Source: Gemmataceae bacterium (GTDB lineage: Bacteria; Planctomycetota; Planctomycetia; Gemmatales; Gemmataceae). Taken from it: a stretch of DNA of 64,000 nt. The stretch covers positions 23,930-87,929 of the forward strand of contig SHZZ01000010.1 in assembly GCA_009692005.1 (NCBI GenBank), read 5' to 3'. The notes beneath the pieces were generated by a model. The model was not told where the DNA came from. It saw nothing but the letters and a program-made list of their open reading frames with translations, and did no database searches. This document shows, piece by piece, positions 43,605 to 52,649 of this stretch (its first letter is position 1; each line of letters begins with the position of its first letter). The position numbers and the translations under genes were made by a program.

Positions 43605-45152
43605 TTAATACCCTGGCCAGCCAGCGTCCCGCATGGCATCGTAAATCCACGGATGACGCCAGGGGTTCCATCCCGGGTAATTGGCGCCAACCAGGGATAG
43701 AACCAGCAACAGCAGTGCAAAAACCCTGCCAGCCCGGCTACGAGCCAAGGCATCCACCACCGGTTGCGCCGTCAGCAGAAAGAAAGGGCACAGCCACATC
43801 AGCCAGCGAGGGCCAATACAGAACCCCCCGTAATTATCGCTCTTGAAAATGTAAAAGACAATCACCACCAGGCCAAGGATAGCGGTGGCCCGCGCCAGTG
43901 GTTTGTAAAACGAAGGCGGCTTTTCTCCACGCACCTGCCACCACATTCCCGCCATCGACAGCAAGAACACCGGCGTCAAGGAGAAGAACCCATGATGGCC
44001 CAAGAGTAAATGAAAAGCATAAACGGGGATCGGTTCGCCATTGCGCCGGGCCCAGTCGATTCCGCCCTTGCTTACTCCCGGGAAGACCCGCCAATGGCTT
44101 CCCTCGTAGGCGTACCAAGGTCCGCCGAATTCACTGTAGGCCGGCCGCCATTGACCCAGCGCCAAGTAATTGGTTGCCAATAATAAAGCCACGGGAATCA
44201 GGGCGCCGGGAAGATACCACAGGACTGCTTCTCTGGGTCTTTTCATTCCCAGGAATACCCCTGCCAAGGCCAAAAAAGCCAGCGACGGCAATTCGTTGCA
44301 AACCGCGAAACCGGCGAGCAGCCCGGCCAAAAAACACCAGCCAGCTATGCTTTTTCCCACACCGTTTTCCAGCTTTTGCTGAACCTGGACCAGGGCGTAA
44401 ATCCCAAACAAAACCGAAAACACCGCCATGGTGTGGTTGTTAAAACTCTGCAAAAAGGGCAGGACCATCGTCCCCAGGCCAGCCACGCACAATGTGTACA
44501 GCCTGCCCCATTCGGTAACCGCAATTTTCCCCAGCAGATCCCATAGCACCACCAGGTAAAGTAAAAAGGGCAGTAAGTTGATAGTGAACAAAATCACCCG
44601 CACCACGCCGAACGGGTTTTCCTTCAAGGTCCAGCCTGTGGCTTTTTGCAGCGCCCAGTATTCCCCCGCGACCAGGATCGGCAACAAGGGTGGCTTGGTG
44701 GAATAAAACTTGAGAGCTTCGGGATGAAGGATTAGGTCAACTGTCTGCCAGCCGTCCTCGAAGGAAATGCCGCTACTACTTCCAACTCTTCGAGTCAGGC
44801 CAAAGGCGGCGATGGTCATGGCGCACAAGGGATCGGTTTGGCCAGTTTGCGCAACCGCAGAAAGGAGGCCGATAAACGGGTCGCGTTTTCCCACCTCAAA
44901 GGTTTTCTCATCCACCAGGGCGCGAACCGTGGCCCAGCGCGAGCGGTCGTTAGAGCTATAAGTGGGCATGGGCTTGGGCCGCGTGAGGGGCCAGGGAGAC
45001 TTGGAATCAGTTTTTTCCCCAACCGCCTTGTGGTAGGTCGGCTCGTACACTCGTTGCGTGGAGAGTAAATTAGCCAACGCCACGCCCAAGGACAGGGTGA
45101 TGACCAGCGCGGCCAGGCTGCCGGGGGATACACGCTCAGGGGCTTCCATCAT
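43605..45152 (-). CDS. Polytopic membrane protein, glycosyltransferase 39-like
   Basis: The 515-residue product has about ten transmembrane segments and a long extracytoplasmic loop after the first. Its F-Y-S-T-K-P-P-L-L-P segment after the loop resembles the K-P-P-L motif of GT39/ArnT-like lipid-linked sugar transferases, but the acidic D-E motif is not obvious. The start at 45152 directly abuts the cinA stop, with GGAGG seven bases upstream inside cinA, so the two are translationally coupled. Substrate and role are unknown. Confidence 0.65.
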   Translation of the reverse strand: MMEAPERVSPGSLAALVITLSLGVALANLLSTQRVYEPTYHKAVGEKTDSKSPWPLTRPKPMPTYSSNDRSRWATVRALVDEKTFEVGKRDPFIGLLSAVAQTGQTDPLCAMTIAAFGLTRRVGSSSGISFEDGWQTVDLILHPEALKFYSTKPPLLPILVAGEYWALQKATGWTLKENPFGVVRVILFTINLLPFLLYLVVLWDLLGKIAVTEWGRLYTLCVAGLGTMVLPFLQSFNNHTMAVFSVLFGIYALVQVQQKLENGVGKSIAGWCFLAGLLAGFAVCNELPSLAFLALAGVFLGMKRPREAVLWYLPGALIPVALLLATNYLALGQWRPAYSEFGGPWYAYEGSHWRVFPGVSKGGIDWARRNGEPIPVYAFHLLLGHHGFFSLTPVFLLSMAGMWWQVRGEKPPSFYKPLARATAILGLVVIVFYIFKSDNYGGFCIGPRWLMWLCPFFLLTAQPVVDALARSRAGRVFALLLLVLSLVGANYPGWNPWRHPWIYDAMRDAGWPGY

Positions 45153-46397
45153 TCAATTCGCCTCCAGCAATTTTAAGCGAAGCATATTGAGGGCCAGCCG
45201 GGCCGTGCGCGTCTGCACTTCAACCCGCGAGCCAAACCAATGAATGCTTTCGACCTTTTCTCCGTCGGCCCAGGCCAAGGCGGAAAAAACTTTTCCCGCG
45301 GGAAGCCCTGGGGACAAATCCCCAGGGCCGGCCACGCCGGTGGTGGCCAGGCCAAAATCGGCTTTCATAACTTTTCGCGCGGAGTGCGCCATCGCCAGGG
45401 TGACCTCTTCGCTGCAAGCGCCCTTTTCTTGCAATAACAACGGGGAAATCCCCAGAGATTCCTGCTTCACCCCATTGGTGTAACTGACAATCGACCCCAA
45501 AAAATGGTCCGAGGCTCCGGGCACTCGCGTTAGCAGCGCCGCCAGGTTGCCACCCGTGACACTTTCCGCCACCGCCAGAGTTTGCTTCTTTTCCCCAAGA
45601 AGGCGAAGGACCACTTCTTCCATTCCATCGTCCCCGGTTCCATAAACGAGTTTTCCCAGCCGTTCCCTGATGACTTTTTCCACCGGCGCGATGCGTTCAT
45701 TTGCCGCAGTTTCCGTTTCTCCCCTGGCCATGATGCGTAAGGAAATCACGGCGTCCGAGGCGGTGATCCCCACTTCCGGTTCACGCCCCCGTTGGGTAAG
45801 GTCAAGCAGCATTTCCTCGATGGCGGATTCACCCAGGCCGAAGGTGTTGAGTTTGCGTTCCAAAATCACGCCTTGGGCAAGGCCCAGTTCGAGGAGTTTG
45901 GGCCGGACCCAGGTAGTGAACATCGCCTTCATTTCCCTTGGGACACCTGGAAGGGCGGCAAGATACCTTCCTGAAATGTGCATCCAAATACCCGGCGCAG
46001 TGCCGGAAGCGTTGGGAATGGGCACTGCACCCAGGGGAAAAAACGCTTGGGTGCGGTTGCGCTCAGGGCAGGGGCGGTTGCGCCGGGCGAACATTTCCTG
46101 AATCTTCTCCCATGAAAGAGTGTGGAATTCCAGCGGACAGCCGGAAACGCTGGCAAGGACTTCCCGGGTCAGGTCGTCTAGAGTCGGCCCGAGGCCACCG
46201 CTGACGATCACCAGACCCGCACGGCCCAAGGCCTGAGAAAACGCCTGCAAGTTCATTTCTAAATCATCAGCGATGGTGGTGTGCCAACCGGTGGCGATAC
46301 CGAGGGATGCTAGCTGCTGGCTCAGCCACTGGCTGTTGGTGTCGAGATTTTTCCCGCTCGTCAGTTCGCTGCCAATGGAGAGAATTTCCGCCTTCAT
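45153..46397 (-). CDS. cinA: CinA family protein (NMN amidohydrolase)
   Basis: The 414-residue product joins an N-terminal MoaB/CinA domain (KAEILSIGSELTSGKNLDTN, then VIVSGGLGPTLDDLTRE) to a C-terminal CinA domain (TLAVAESVTGGNLAALLTRVPGAS, then TTGVAGPGDLSPGLPAG) known to deamidate nicotinamide mononucleotide in NAD salvage. Both halves look intact. Its ATG overlaps the stop of the MFS gene (ATGA), and its stop abuts the next start, so it is the middle gene of a three-gene transcript. Confidence 0.94.
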   Translation of the reverse strand: MKAEILSIGSELTSGKNLDTNSQWLSQQLASLGIATGWHTTIADDLEMNLQAFSQALGRAGLVIVSGGLGPTLDDLTREVLASVSGCPLEFHTLSWEKIQEMFARRNRPCPERNRTQAFFPLGAVPIPNASGTAPGIWMHISGRYLAALPGVPREMKAMFTTWVRPKLLELGLAQGVILERKLNTFGLGESAIEEMLLDLTQRGREPEVGITASDAVISLRIMARGETETAANERIAPVEKVIRERLGKLVYGTGDDGMEEVVLRLLGEKKQTLAVAESVTGGNLAALLTRVPGASDHFLGSIVSYTNGVKQESLGISPLLLQEKGACSEEVTLAMAHSARKVMKADFGLATTGVAGPGDLSPGLPAGKVFSALAWADGEKVESIHWFGSRVEVQTRTARLALNMLRLKLLEAN

Positions 46398-47743
46398 GTC
46401 ACCGGTTCCGTGTCCGACGGGCCATCATGATTAATTTCGTGATGCTCCGGCAACCGCAGGGCGAAAAACATGGCCGGCAAAAAGAGCAGGCCTGAGAGCG
46501 CCAAGGATAAATTGTAATCAATCCCGGAAGCCATGCCGAAGGCGATTGTGCCGCCCGCCGCCGCGATTCGCCCGATGTTGTAGCAAAAACCCGCTCCTGT
46601 AGTGCGCAACAAGGTTGGGAATAAGGGGGGCAGGTACATGGTAAACAAGCCAAACACTCCTTGCGACAGGCCCATGAGGGGCAGGCAGAGCATGATGACC
46701 CAGGCCGGCCGGGGCACGCAATAGGTCAGCGCCAGCGACAGCGCGTACATCAAGCACAAAAAGGCAATCGACCGCCGATAGCCAAATCGAGTGGCAAGAA
46801 AGGCGGCCAGAAAATTCCCCGCCACCGCGGTGGCGTTCATCACCAGGAAAGCCCAGGCGATGGCGCGCTTGGTTTGCAACTCCCCTTCTTCCTTATTTTC
46901 GGCTTTTAGCTTTTGGTATTCAGGCAGGCGGCCGAATTGCTGGGGCGCCCAAAACTGAAAGGCCCAGTGCCCGGTCAGCGAAAAACCGCACACCAACACC
47001 GTCAGAAGGGTAATCCTTTTCACTTTGCCCTGGAACAGGTCGCGAATCTTCGGCGGGACTTGCTTGGCCCGGGCTTCGTGCCATTCTTCCGGTTCCGGCA
47101 CATGCTTGCGGATCCAAAAGGTGAGCAAGGCCGGAATCAATCCGACCAGGAAAAGCGCTCGGTCGTTGAAGTTGGTGATTTCAAATCCAAGCATGGTGGT
47201 GGTTTCCGGCAGGATCGTGCGTGCCAGGCCTGCCATGGTGGCGACGAGCACGCCAAAGTTCACTCCGCTTTGAAGAATGGCTGCCAGCCAGGGTCGCCAT
47301 TTCGCCGGCCATGTTTCCGACAGCATTGATGCGCCAATAGCCCACTCTCCGCCAATGCCCAGCGCCGCTAGAAAACGGAAAATCAGCAAGTGCCACCAGG
47401 TGGTGGCAAAGGCTGAAAAGCCGGTGAAGATGGCGTAGGTCAGAATGGTGAGGATAAGAGAGCGGGACCGTCCGAGCAGGTCGCCGAGGCGGCCGAAAAA
47501 GGCGCCTCCCAAGGCCCAGCCCACCAGGAAAGCGGCCTGAATATAGCCCATGTGCTCACGGGCCGCGGGGTCTTGGCTGCTGGTGTGCAAAAGCGCCGCT
47601 ACATAACTCGCCGCCACCAGCGTGTAGAGGTGCATATCCAGGCCGTCGAAGGTCCAGCCGAGCCAGGCGGCCGCGCCCGATTTCCATTGGTTGGGCGTGA
47701 TATCTTTTAAGCGGGTTGTATCTGCAGTTTCGTTTTTTGCCAT
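46394..47743 (-). CDS. MFS transporter, aromatic acid/metabolite symporter-like
   Basis: The 449-residue product has the twelve-helix layout of the major facilitator superfamily. Conserved pieces include GWTFDGLDMHLY in helix 1, GGAFFGRLGDLLGRSRSL (motif A between helices 2 and 3), RFLAALGIGGEWAIGASML in helix 4 and RFGYRRSIAF, the second-half motif A. The D in helix 1 and the G-I-G-G-E-W motif are usual in the AAHS, sialate and metabolite:H+ symporter groups. The substrate cannot be named. It is the first gene of a transcript with cinA and a membrane protein. Confidence 0.88.
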   Translation of the reverse strand: MAKNETADTTRLKDITPNQWKSGAAAWLGWTFDGLDMHLYTLVAASYVAALLHTSSQDPAAREHMGYIQAAFLVGWALGGAFFGRLGDLLGRSRSLILTILTYAIFTGFSAFATTWWHLLIFRFLAALGIGGEWAIGASMLSETWPAKWRPWLAAILQSGVNFGVLVATMAGLARTILPETTTMLGFEITNFNDRALFLVGLIPALLTFWIRKHVPEPEEWHEARAKQVPPKIRDLFQGKVKRITLLTVLVCGFSLTGHWAFQFWAPQQFGRLPEYQKLKAENKEEGELQTKRAIAWAFLVMNATAVAGNFLAAFLATRFGYRRSIAFLCLMYALSLALTYCVPRPAWVIMLCLPLMGLSQGVFGLFTMYLPPLFPTLLRTTGAGFCYNIGRIAAAGGTIAFGMASGIDYNLSLALSGLLFLPAMFFALRLPEHHEINHDGPSDTEPVT

Positions 47744-47861
47744 TCGCTTGCTTCAGGTGGGAACCAGGGAATCAACAGGCAAGCATCCTACCTCAGGAAG
47801 AATCCTTGTCGTTAAGAAAATCTTGGGCGGGAGCATGCTTGAGGAAATAATCTAGCCGTCG

Positions 47862-47945
47862 CACAAGCCCGGCACCTTGGGGCCTTGCCTTTTCTTCTCT
47901 CCTGGAAACGCCAGGCTCCGGCCTGGCAAAACGCGCCCATGCCAG
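47862..47945 (-). repeat. Dispersed multi-hairpin repeat, copy G (partial)
   Basis: On the minus strand GCCAGGCCGGAGCCTGGC (perfect inverted arms) is followed by GTTTCCAGGAGAGAAGAAAA and GGCAAGGCCCCAAGG, matching the central hairpin and tail of the other copies. The first hairpin is absent. Confidence 0.65.
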
Positions 47946-48236
47946 TCAGAGTTTCCAAAAGGCATGGGCCCTCAGCGCGCATAGATAATCGCCGACTGAA
48001 AAACCCAGGAACCGATTGGCGCGTAGTGGACTTCTTAAGCATCCCTCGTGTACTTTTTTCAATTCGTTGAAATAGGTTCAAAATAAAACTTGACACCATT
48101 CGCAAAACGGGTATCGATCCGCCCCACTTGCGCCGGGAAAAGCCGCACCAGACTCGATGGGTTGGGGAACCCAGAAGTCCTGGCAGGCAAACCTGAAGCA
48201 AGCATCGGCAAACCAGGGGGTTTTGGCGCCGGGGTT

Positions 48237-48530
48237 CATCCGGCTGAAGGAAAGCCGGTGAATTCGACCGAGAACTTTTTTCTCCTACCCGCAAAATCCG
48301 TGAAAACGGAATTTTCGTTGAAGGGGACGAGGTTCAAGAGTCGATGAGCAGAAGCATGGGGAACCGTCTTTCGAGGCGGGGACTTGTGGTTGGGGGTAGG
48401 GCAAGCCGGCCTGACGGATCAGGCCGGGTCCGCGGTGGGGGAACCCACCCGGTCATGGGGGGGTTGCGTAGCGAGGGTGACGCGTTCGCGCGGCGGCCGG
48501 GGGGCCGTTCCTTCGCATGCGAAAATGGCG
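48237..48530 (+). other. GC-rich, hairpin-dense stretch in a long gap; possible structured RNA or another repeat
   Basis: The gap 47744-48634 has no supported gene. Within it, CCGGCT/AGCCGG (around 48243-48260), CCGTCT-TTCG-AGGCGG (48364-48379), the perfect 9-bp CCGGCCTGA-CGGA-TCAGGCCGG (48406-48427), GTGGG-GGAA-CCCAC and the palindrome TTCGCATGCGAA (48512-48523) follow closely. A TTGACA at 48090-48095 with TATCGA 16 bases later could be a promoter. I could not match it to RNase P, tmRNA, SRP or a known riboswitch. Confidence 0.4.
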
Positions 48531-48634
48531 AAAGACTAATTCCTTTCACCTTTCTTTCAACACCTGCCATTGCCGGTTGGGCGGAATCTTCTCTTGGATA
48601 AAGCTCTTACTCAGAGCTTTAAGGGGGACAACCC

Positions 48635-49459
48635 ATGGATGGGGACCAGCAGCGCTTGCCGAATATCACGGAGGATTCCATGGTGACGCAAGCGGGACTC
48701 GACATGATGCAAGTGTGGCTGGAATTCCGCAGGAATCCCAGCGATGACCTGCGCAACCGGCTAATCGAGAGGTATTTGCCGCTCGTGAAATACAACGCCG
48801 AACGGATCTGGGCCCGTCTGCCCGACGGCGTGGAATTGGACGACCTGACCAGCGCAGGGGTGTTTGGTCTGATGGACGCCATTCACGCGTTTGACCTCGA
48901 CCGGGGCGTGAAGTTTGAAACCTATTGCGTGCCGCGCATCCGCGGCGCCATGCTGGATGAACTCCGCAGCATGGACTGGGTGCCGCGCCTCGTGCGCAGC
49001 AAGGCCAGCAAAATGGAAGAGGCCCGCAAGTCCCTTGAGGGACAATTGGGCCGCCAGCCCTTGCCGGAAGAAATGGCCTGCAAACTCGGTATCAGCACCG
49101 AGGAATTCCAAAAGATGGTGGGCGACGCCACCGCCATCAGCCAGGTCAGCCTGAACAAAAAGTGGTACGAAACCGACAGCTACAAAGATGTGCGTGAAAT
49201 CGACATCCTGGAAGACAAGCGGGCGGAGGACCCGACCTTCAAGCTGCAAAACCGCGACCTCATGCGCATGGTCACCAAGGGATTGAACCGGAATGAACGG
49301 CTCATCATCATCCTCTACTACTACGAGGAAATGACGATGAAAGAAATCGGCGCCACCCTGGACCTGAGCGAATCGCGAGTCAGCCAAATGCACTCGAGCA
49401 TTGTGACCCGATTACAGTCGCAACTCAGCGACCGTCGGATCGAGTTCAGCGCCCAATAG
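48635..49459 (+). CDS. RNA polymerase sigma factor, FliA/WhiG family
   Basis: The 274-residue product is a group 3 sigma factor. Region 2 appears as RLIERYLPLVKYNAERIWAR, DLTSAGVFGLMDAIHAFD and KFETYCVPRIRGAMLDELRS. Region 3 is around residues 115-180, and region 4 has ERLIIILYYYEEMTMKEIGA and LDLSESRVSQMHSS. The first ATG (48635) has GGGGG upstream; an internal ATG at 48680 preceded by GGAGG is an alternative that would drop 15 residues. No flagellar gene or anti-sigma factor is nearby. A strong terminator follows. Confidence 0.92.
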   Translation: MDGDQQRLPNITEDSMVTQAGLDMMQVWLEFRRNPSDDLRNRLIERYLPLVKYNAERIWARLPDGVELDDLTSAGVFGLMDAIHAFDLDRGVKFETYCVPRIRGAMLDELRSMDWVPRLVRSKASKMEEARKSLEGQLGRQPLPEEMACKLGISTEEFQKMVGDATAISQVSLNKKWYETDSYKDVREIDILEDKRAEDPTFKLQNRDLMRMVTKGLNRNERLIIILYYYEEMTMKEIGATLDLSESRVSQMHSSIVTRLQSQLSDRRIEFSAQ

Positions 49460-49472
49460 TAGAAAACGAAGG

Positions 49473-49511
49473 CCGGGCCGGAGGATACTCCTCTGGCCCG
49501 GTTTTCTTTTT
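49473..49511 (+). terminator. Terminator after the sigma factor gene
   Basis: CCGGGCCGGAGGA and TCCTCTGGCCCGG pair over 13 positions (one G-T) around TAC and lead into TTTTCTTTTT. It lies 14 bases after the stop codon. Confidence 0.92.
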
Positions 49512-49571
49512 CCCTCCCTTCCTTCTATAATCTCTCGAACGGGGCGTTGGAGCACCCCAATCGAGGGTGGC

Positions 49572-50024
49572 ATGGAAAAACCGGCAACCAGTCCTATTCG
49601 AATCCTGATCGCGGATGATAATCCGCAAGGGACTGAATTGTTGGAGGCCTACCTGGCCGAGACCGATTTTCAGGTAAAAACGGCGGCGGACGGCGAGCAG
49701 ACCCTCGACCTGATTTCCCGCTGGAAACCCGATATCCTGCTGCTCGACATCATGATGCCCCGCATGAGCGGGTTTGAAGTTTGCAAACGCTTGCGCGCCA
49801 ACCCGGAAACTCGGTCGCTGCCCATTATTATGGTCACCGCTCTGGATCAGCACGCCGATGTGGAACGGGCGGTAGAGGCCGGCACGGACGATTTCATTTC
49901 GAAACCAGTGCGTAAGGATGAATTGCTGCCGCGCCTGCATGCGCTGTTGAAATCGCGAGAAGGAAAAACCGATCTCGAGCGCACCTTGCGCTACCTGGGC
50001 GCCTTGCAAAACGAGGGGAATTGA
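49572..50024 (+). CDS. Single-domain response regulator (receiver domain only)
   Basis: The 150-residue product is one receiver domain. The phosphoacceptor is D59 in DILLLDIMMP, with acidic pocket residues D15 and D16 (IADDN), T89 (MVTALD) and K111 (FISKPV). A short helical tail of about 20 residues follows and contains no output domain. It could relay phosphate as a CheY/Spo0F-like protein or bind a partner such as the nearby sigma factor pathway. No histidine kinase gene is adjacent. It ends 21 bases before the next gene. Confidence 0.93.
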   Translation: MEKPATSPIRILIADDNPQGTELLEAYLAETDFQVKTAADGEQTLDLISRWKPDILLLDIMMPRMSGFEVCKRLRANPETRSLPIIMVTALDQHADVERAVEAGTDDFISKPVRKDELLPRLHALLKSREGKTDLERTLRYLGALQNEGN

Positions 50025-50045
50025 CCCCGCCCGGGGCCGCACGCC

Positions 50046-51233
50046 ATGCCTGAAGCCAGCATAATCCTGCAACCCAAGAAGGCCCGTCCTTTTTATGCCC
50101 GCCATCCGTGGGTTTTCGCTGGCGCCGTCGCTCGCGTTGAAGGCGAACCCGCCGACGGTGGCGAAGTGGACCTGCTTTCTCACACGGGCAACTTCATCGC
50201 CCGTGGGTTTTTCAACTCCAAAAGCAAAATTCGCGTCCGCCTCTTTTCCTGGGAACAGGGGATTTCCCTCGACCGCGAGTTTTTCAAAACCCGTTTGCAA
50301 AATGCCATGCGGCTTCGGCAAGACCTCGGTTTGCTGGATGCCCAGGGCGCCTGCAGGCTGGTGGCCAGCGAAGGCGATTTCCTTTCCGGCCTAACGGTTG
50401 ACCGCTATGGCCAATGGCTGGTGGCACAATTCACCTCGCTGGGAATGGGTCAAAGGAAAGACCTGATCGCCGGGCTATTAATGGAACTGGCCCAACCCAA
50501 GGGGATATTACTGCGGACGGAAAAAGGAATTGGCAAACTGGAAGGTCTGGAATTTCCGGACGAATGGGTCGGCTCCGCGCCCACTGGCGCCACAGTCCCC
50601 ATTCTCGAACACGGGTGTGAAATCCAGGTTAGCATGTCGGAGGGTCAAAAAACCGGCTACTACCTCGATCAGCGCGACAACCGGCTGGCCGCGAGCAAAT
50701 TCGCCGCCGGCAAACGCGTCCTGGATGTCTTTTGCTATGGGGGAGGCTTCACGCTTCACTGCCTGAAGCAAGGCGCCAGCCAGTGCCTGGGGATTGATCA
50801 GTCGGCTTCAGCGCTGCAGTTGGCGGAACTCAATCTGAAAAACAATCAATTAGCAAATGCCACCTGGGTTCAGGGCGACGCTTTCGATGAACTGGACAAG
50901 TTGGCGACGGCTGGGGAAAAATTCGGCATGGTCATTCTCGACCCGCCCCGTTTTTCCCGCGGCCGCGATTCCGTCGACGAGGCCCTAGGCGGCTACCGCC
51001 GCTTGCACACCCTGGCGCTCAGGTTATTGGAGCCCGATGGTTTTCTCGTTAGTTGTTGTTGCTCCGGGTCAATCACCATGGATATGATGGTAGATCTAAT
51101 AGCCCAGGTTGGCTCCAAGGAAAAGCGTGAGATCCGCATATTGGAAAAACGGGGGCCCGCGCCTGACCATCCCGTGGCCGTTTCCTGCCTGGAGTCGGGA
51201 TATTTGAAATGCCTGGTTTCTTTTGTACGGTAA
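50046..51233 (+). CDS. RlmI-like class I rRNA methyltransferase
   Basis: The 395-residue product has an N-terminal PUA domain (KKARPFYARHPWVFAGAV), a central domain with GDFLSGLTVDRYG and TGYYLDQRDNR, and a SAM-binding domain with VLDVFCYGGGFTL and VILDPPRFSR. The cysteine-rich motif VSCCCSG contains the catalytic Cys. This is the layout of RlmI, the 23S rRNA m5C1962 methyltransferase. The exact target in this organism is inferred from that similarity. It may share a transcript with the receiver-domain gene. Confidence 0.9.
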   Translation: MPEASIILQPKKARPFYARHPWVFAGAVARVEGEPADGGEVDLLSHTGNFIARGFFNSKSKIRVRLFSWEQGISLDREFFKTRLQNAMRLRQDLGLLDAQGACRLVASEGDFLSGLTVDRYGQWLVAQFTSLGMGQRKDLIAGLLMELAQPKGILLRTEKGIGKLEGLEFPDEWVGSAPTGATVPILEHGCEIQVSMSEGQKTGYYLDQRDNRLAASKFAAGKRVLDVFCYGGGFTLHCLKQGASQCLGIDQSASALQLAELNLKNNQLANATWVQGDAFDELDKLATAGEKFGMVILDPPRFSRGRDSVDEALGGYRRLHTLALRLLEPDGFLVSCCCSGSITMDMMVDLIAQVGSKEKREIRILEKRGPAPDHPVAVSCLESGYLKCLVSFVR

Positions 51234-51294
51234 GGAATAGCCCTGGTTGGTGTTGTAGATTAGATTTGAATGGTTCCCCTTTGAAAGGAATAAA

Positions 51295-52248
51295 ATGCTT
51301 AGCCTGAAACGCCTCGTGCCGTTGTCCCTCGTAGCTTTTACCACCCTGTTTTTCCTCCCTGTGGCGGCCCAAGAGGCCAAAAGCCATTTTCCTCCCGACA
51401 CGCAAGCTGTCATCCGGATCAATTTCCGTTCCATACTCGGGTCGGAACTGGCGAAGAAACTGGGCATCGATCAGGCCAAGGATTTCCTGCAAATTGTACC
51501 CGGCGCCGATGTTCTTAAGGAATTGGGCTTCGACCCGTTTACGGACCTCGACACCATCACCATCGCCGCCCCGGGCGGAGCGAAAACGGAACAAGGGCTT
51601 ATTATCGTTCAGGGTAAATTCAAGGCCAAGAAACTGATCGACAAAGCCGAGAAGGAAGCCAAGAACAACAGCGAGTCGTTGAAAGTCATCAAGATCGGCA
51701 AGCACACTGTCTTCGAAGTGACAGTGCCTAATTCACAAGTCCCGCTCTTTATCGCCATTCCTTCTGACTCCATCATCCTGGTCTCGCCGAACAAGGACTA
51801 TTTGGAAGCCAGACTCAATGGAAAAAATGAGGAGTTGGCCAACAAGGATTTGGGCAAACTTTTTGGCAGCCTGGATGAAAAGCTGGCGCTCAGCGTGGCG
51901 GTGGTTTCCAAGGCGCTGGATTTGAAAAGCCTGCCCGAACAGGCCAGGGGACTTTTGGAAGGGATTGAAACGATCGGCGGCGGGGTGGCCCTGGATAAAG
52001 ACATCTCCCTGGAGTTGGCGGTTGTCACCAAGGATGCCAGCGCGGCCAAGCTGATTTCCGAAACCCTGAGCCAGGGCTTGAATCAAGCTCTGGGGTTCCT
52101 TGGCCTGATGGCGGCCAATCAAAAGGAATTGGTCCCGATTTTGGAGTTCGCCAAATCCGCCAAAGTAACCAGCAAGGATAAATTAGTGTCCATTTCTGGC
52201 AAGCTTCCCGGGTCGATCTTGGAAGAGGCCTTTAAGGGCAAGAAGTAA
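51295..52248 (+). CDS. Secreted protein of unknown function
   Basis: The 317-residue product starts with a signal peptide (LKRLVPLSLVAFTTLFFLPVAAQ). The mature protein mixes beta-strand and helix segments, with VIRINFRSILGSELAKKLG near the start, LIIVQGKFKAKKLIDKAEKE in the middle and many Lys and Leu. I do not recognise a family, though such proteins recur in planctomycetes. AAAGG lies eight bases before the ATG. It has its own terminator. Confidence 0.75.
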   Translation: MLSLKRLVPLSLVAFTTLFFLPVAAQEAKSHFPPDTQAVIRINFRSILGSELAKKLGIDQAKDFLQIVPGADVLKELGFDPFTDLDTITIAAPGGAKTEQGLIIVQGKFKAKKLIDKAEKEAKNNSESLKVIKIGKHTVFEVTVPNSQVPLFIAIPSDSIILVSPNKDYLEARLNGKNEELANKDLGKLFGSLDEKLALSVAVVSKALDLKSLPEQARGLLEGIETIGGGVALDKDISLELAVVTKDASAAKLISETLSQGLNQALGFLGLMAANQKELVPILEFAKSAKVTSKDKLVSISGKLPGSILEEAFKGKK

Positions 52249-52268
52249 AATATTCGGAGATTTTCCAG

Positions 52269-52304
52269 ACGGCTCCTTCTTACTAGAAGGGGCCGTTTTT
52301 ATTT
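52269..52304 (+). terminator. Terminator of the secreted-protein gene
   Basis: ACGGCTCCTTCT and AGAAGGGGCCGT pair over 12 positions (one G-T) around TACT, followed by TTTTATTT. It lies 20 bases after the stop codon. Confidence 0.9.
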
Positions 52305-52358
52305 CTCTGGTTACGGGGCCTCGGGCTGGATTGGCGCTGCCGACGGGTCCGTCGTACT

Positions 52359-52560
52359 GTTCAAGGCCCCAAGGGGCCAAGCACCCTCTGGAGTGCAAGC
52401 TTGATTTGTTCTTCGTTGGGATCGCCGCGCTCCAGCGCGGCCAATCAATCTGCCAGGCAGGAGCCTGGCGTTCCCGGGGAGGAAAAACATCCGAGGCCTT
52501 TGGGGCCTCGGATGTTCCTACGGACCCATCTTTGGCACAGCCTCACTGAGACTTTGGTTC
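52359..52560 (+). repeat. Dispersed multi-hairpin repeat, copy D (longest)
   Basis: The order is GGCCCCAAGGGGCC, CACCCTCTGGAGTG, TTGTTCTTCG, then the perfect CCGCGCT/AGCGCGG, the central GCCAGG-CAGGAG-CCTGGC and GTTCCCGGGG. A perfect 13-bp hairpin follows (52486-52516, AACATCCGAGGCC with its complement around TTTGG), ending with GAGACTTTGGTT. The left end matches copy F and the right end matches copy E. No gene is supported between 52305 and 52649. Confidence 0.8.
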
Positions 52561-52649
52561 CACCTCAACCAATGGTATCGCCTGGCTGTGACTAATGTTC
52601 AAGTGAACGGTATTGCCCCGGATACCCCCCGGGGGGGAAATGATTACTC

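Noticed and set aside
47812..48294. 160-codon minus-strand frame
   Set aside because: Covers a partial dispersed repeat and has no recognisable domain.
48237..48530. RNase P RNA, tmRNA or SRP RNA
   Set aside because: The conserved cores of these RNAs (such as GAGGAAAGTCC or GGTCAGG-CCGGAAGG) are not present.
48344..48601. 85-codon frame in the gap before the sigma factor gene
   Set aside because: Arg/Gly-rich low-complexity product across strong hairpins, no SD site and no known domain; more likely noncoding.
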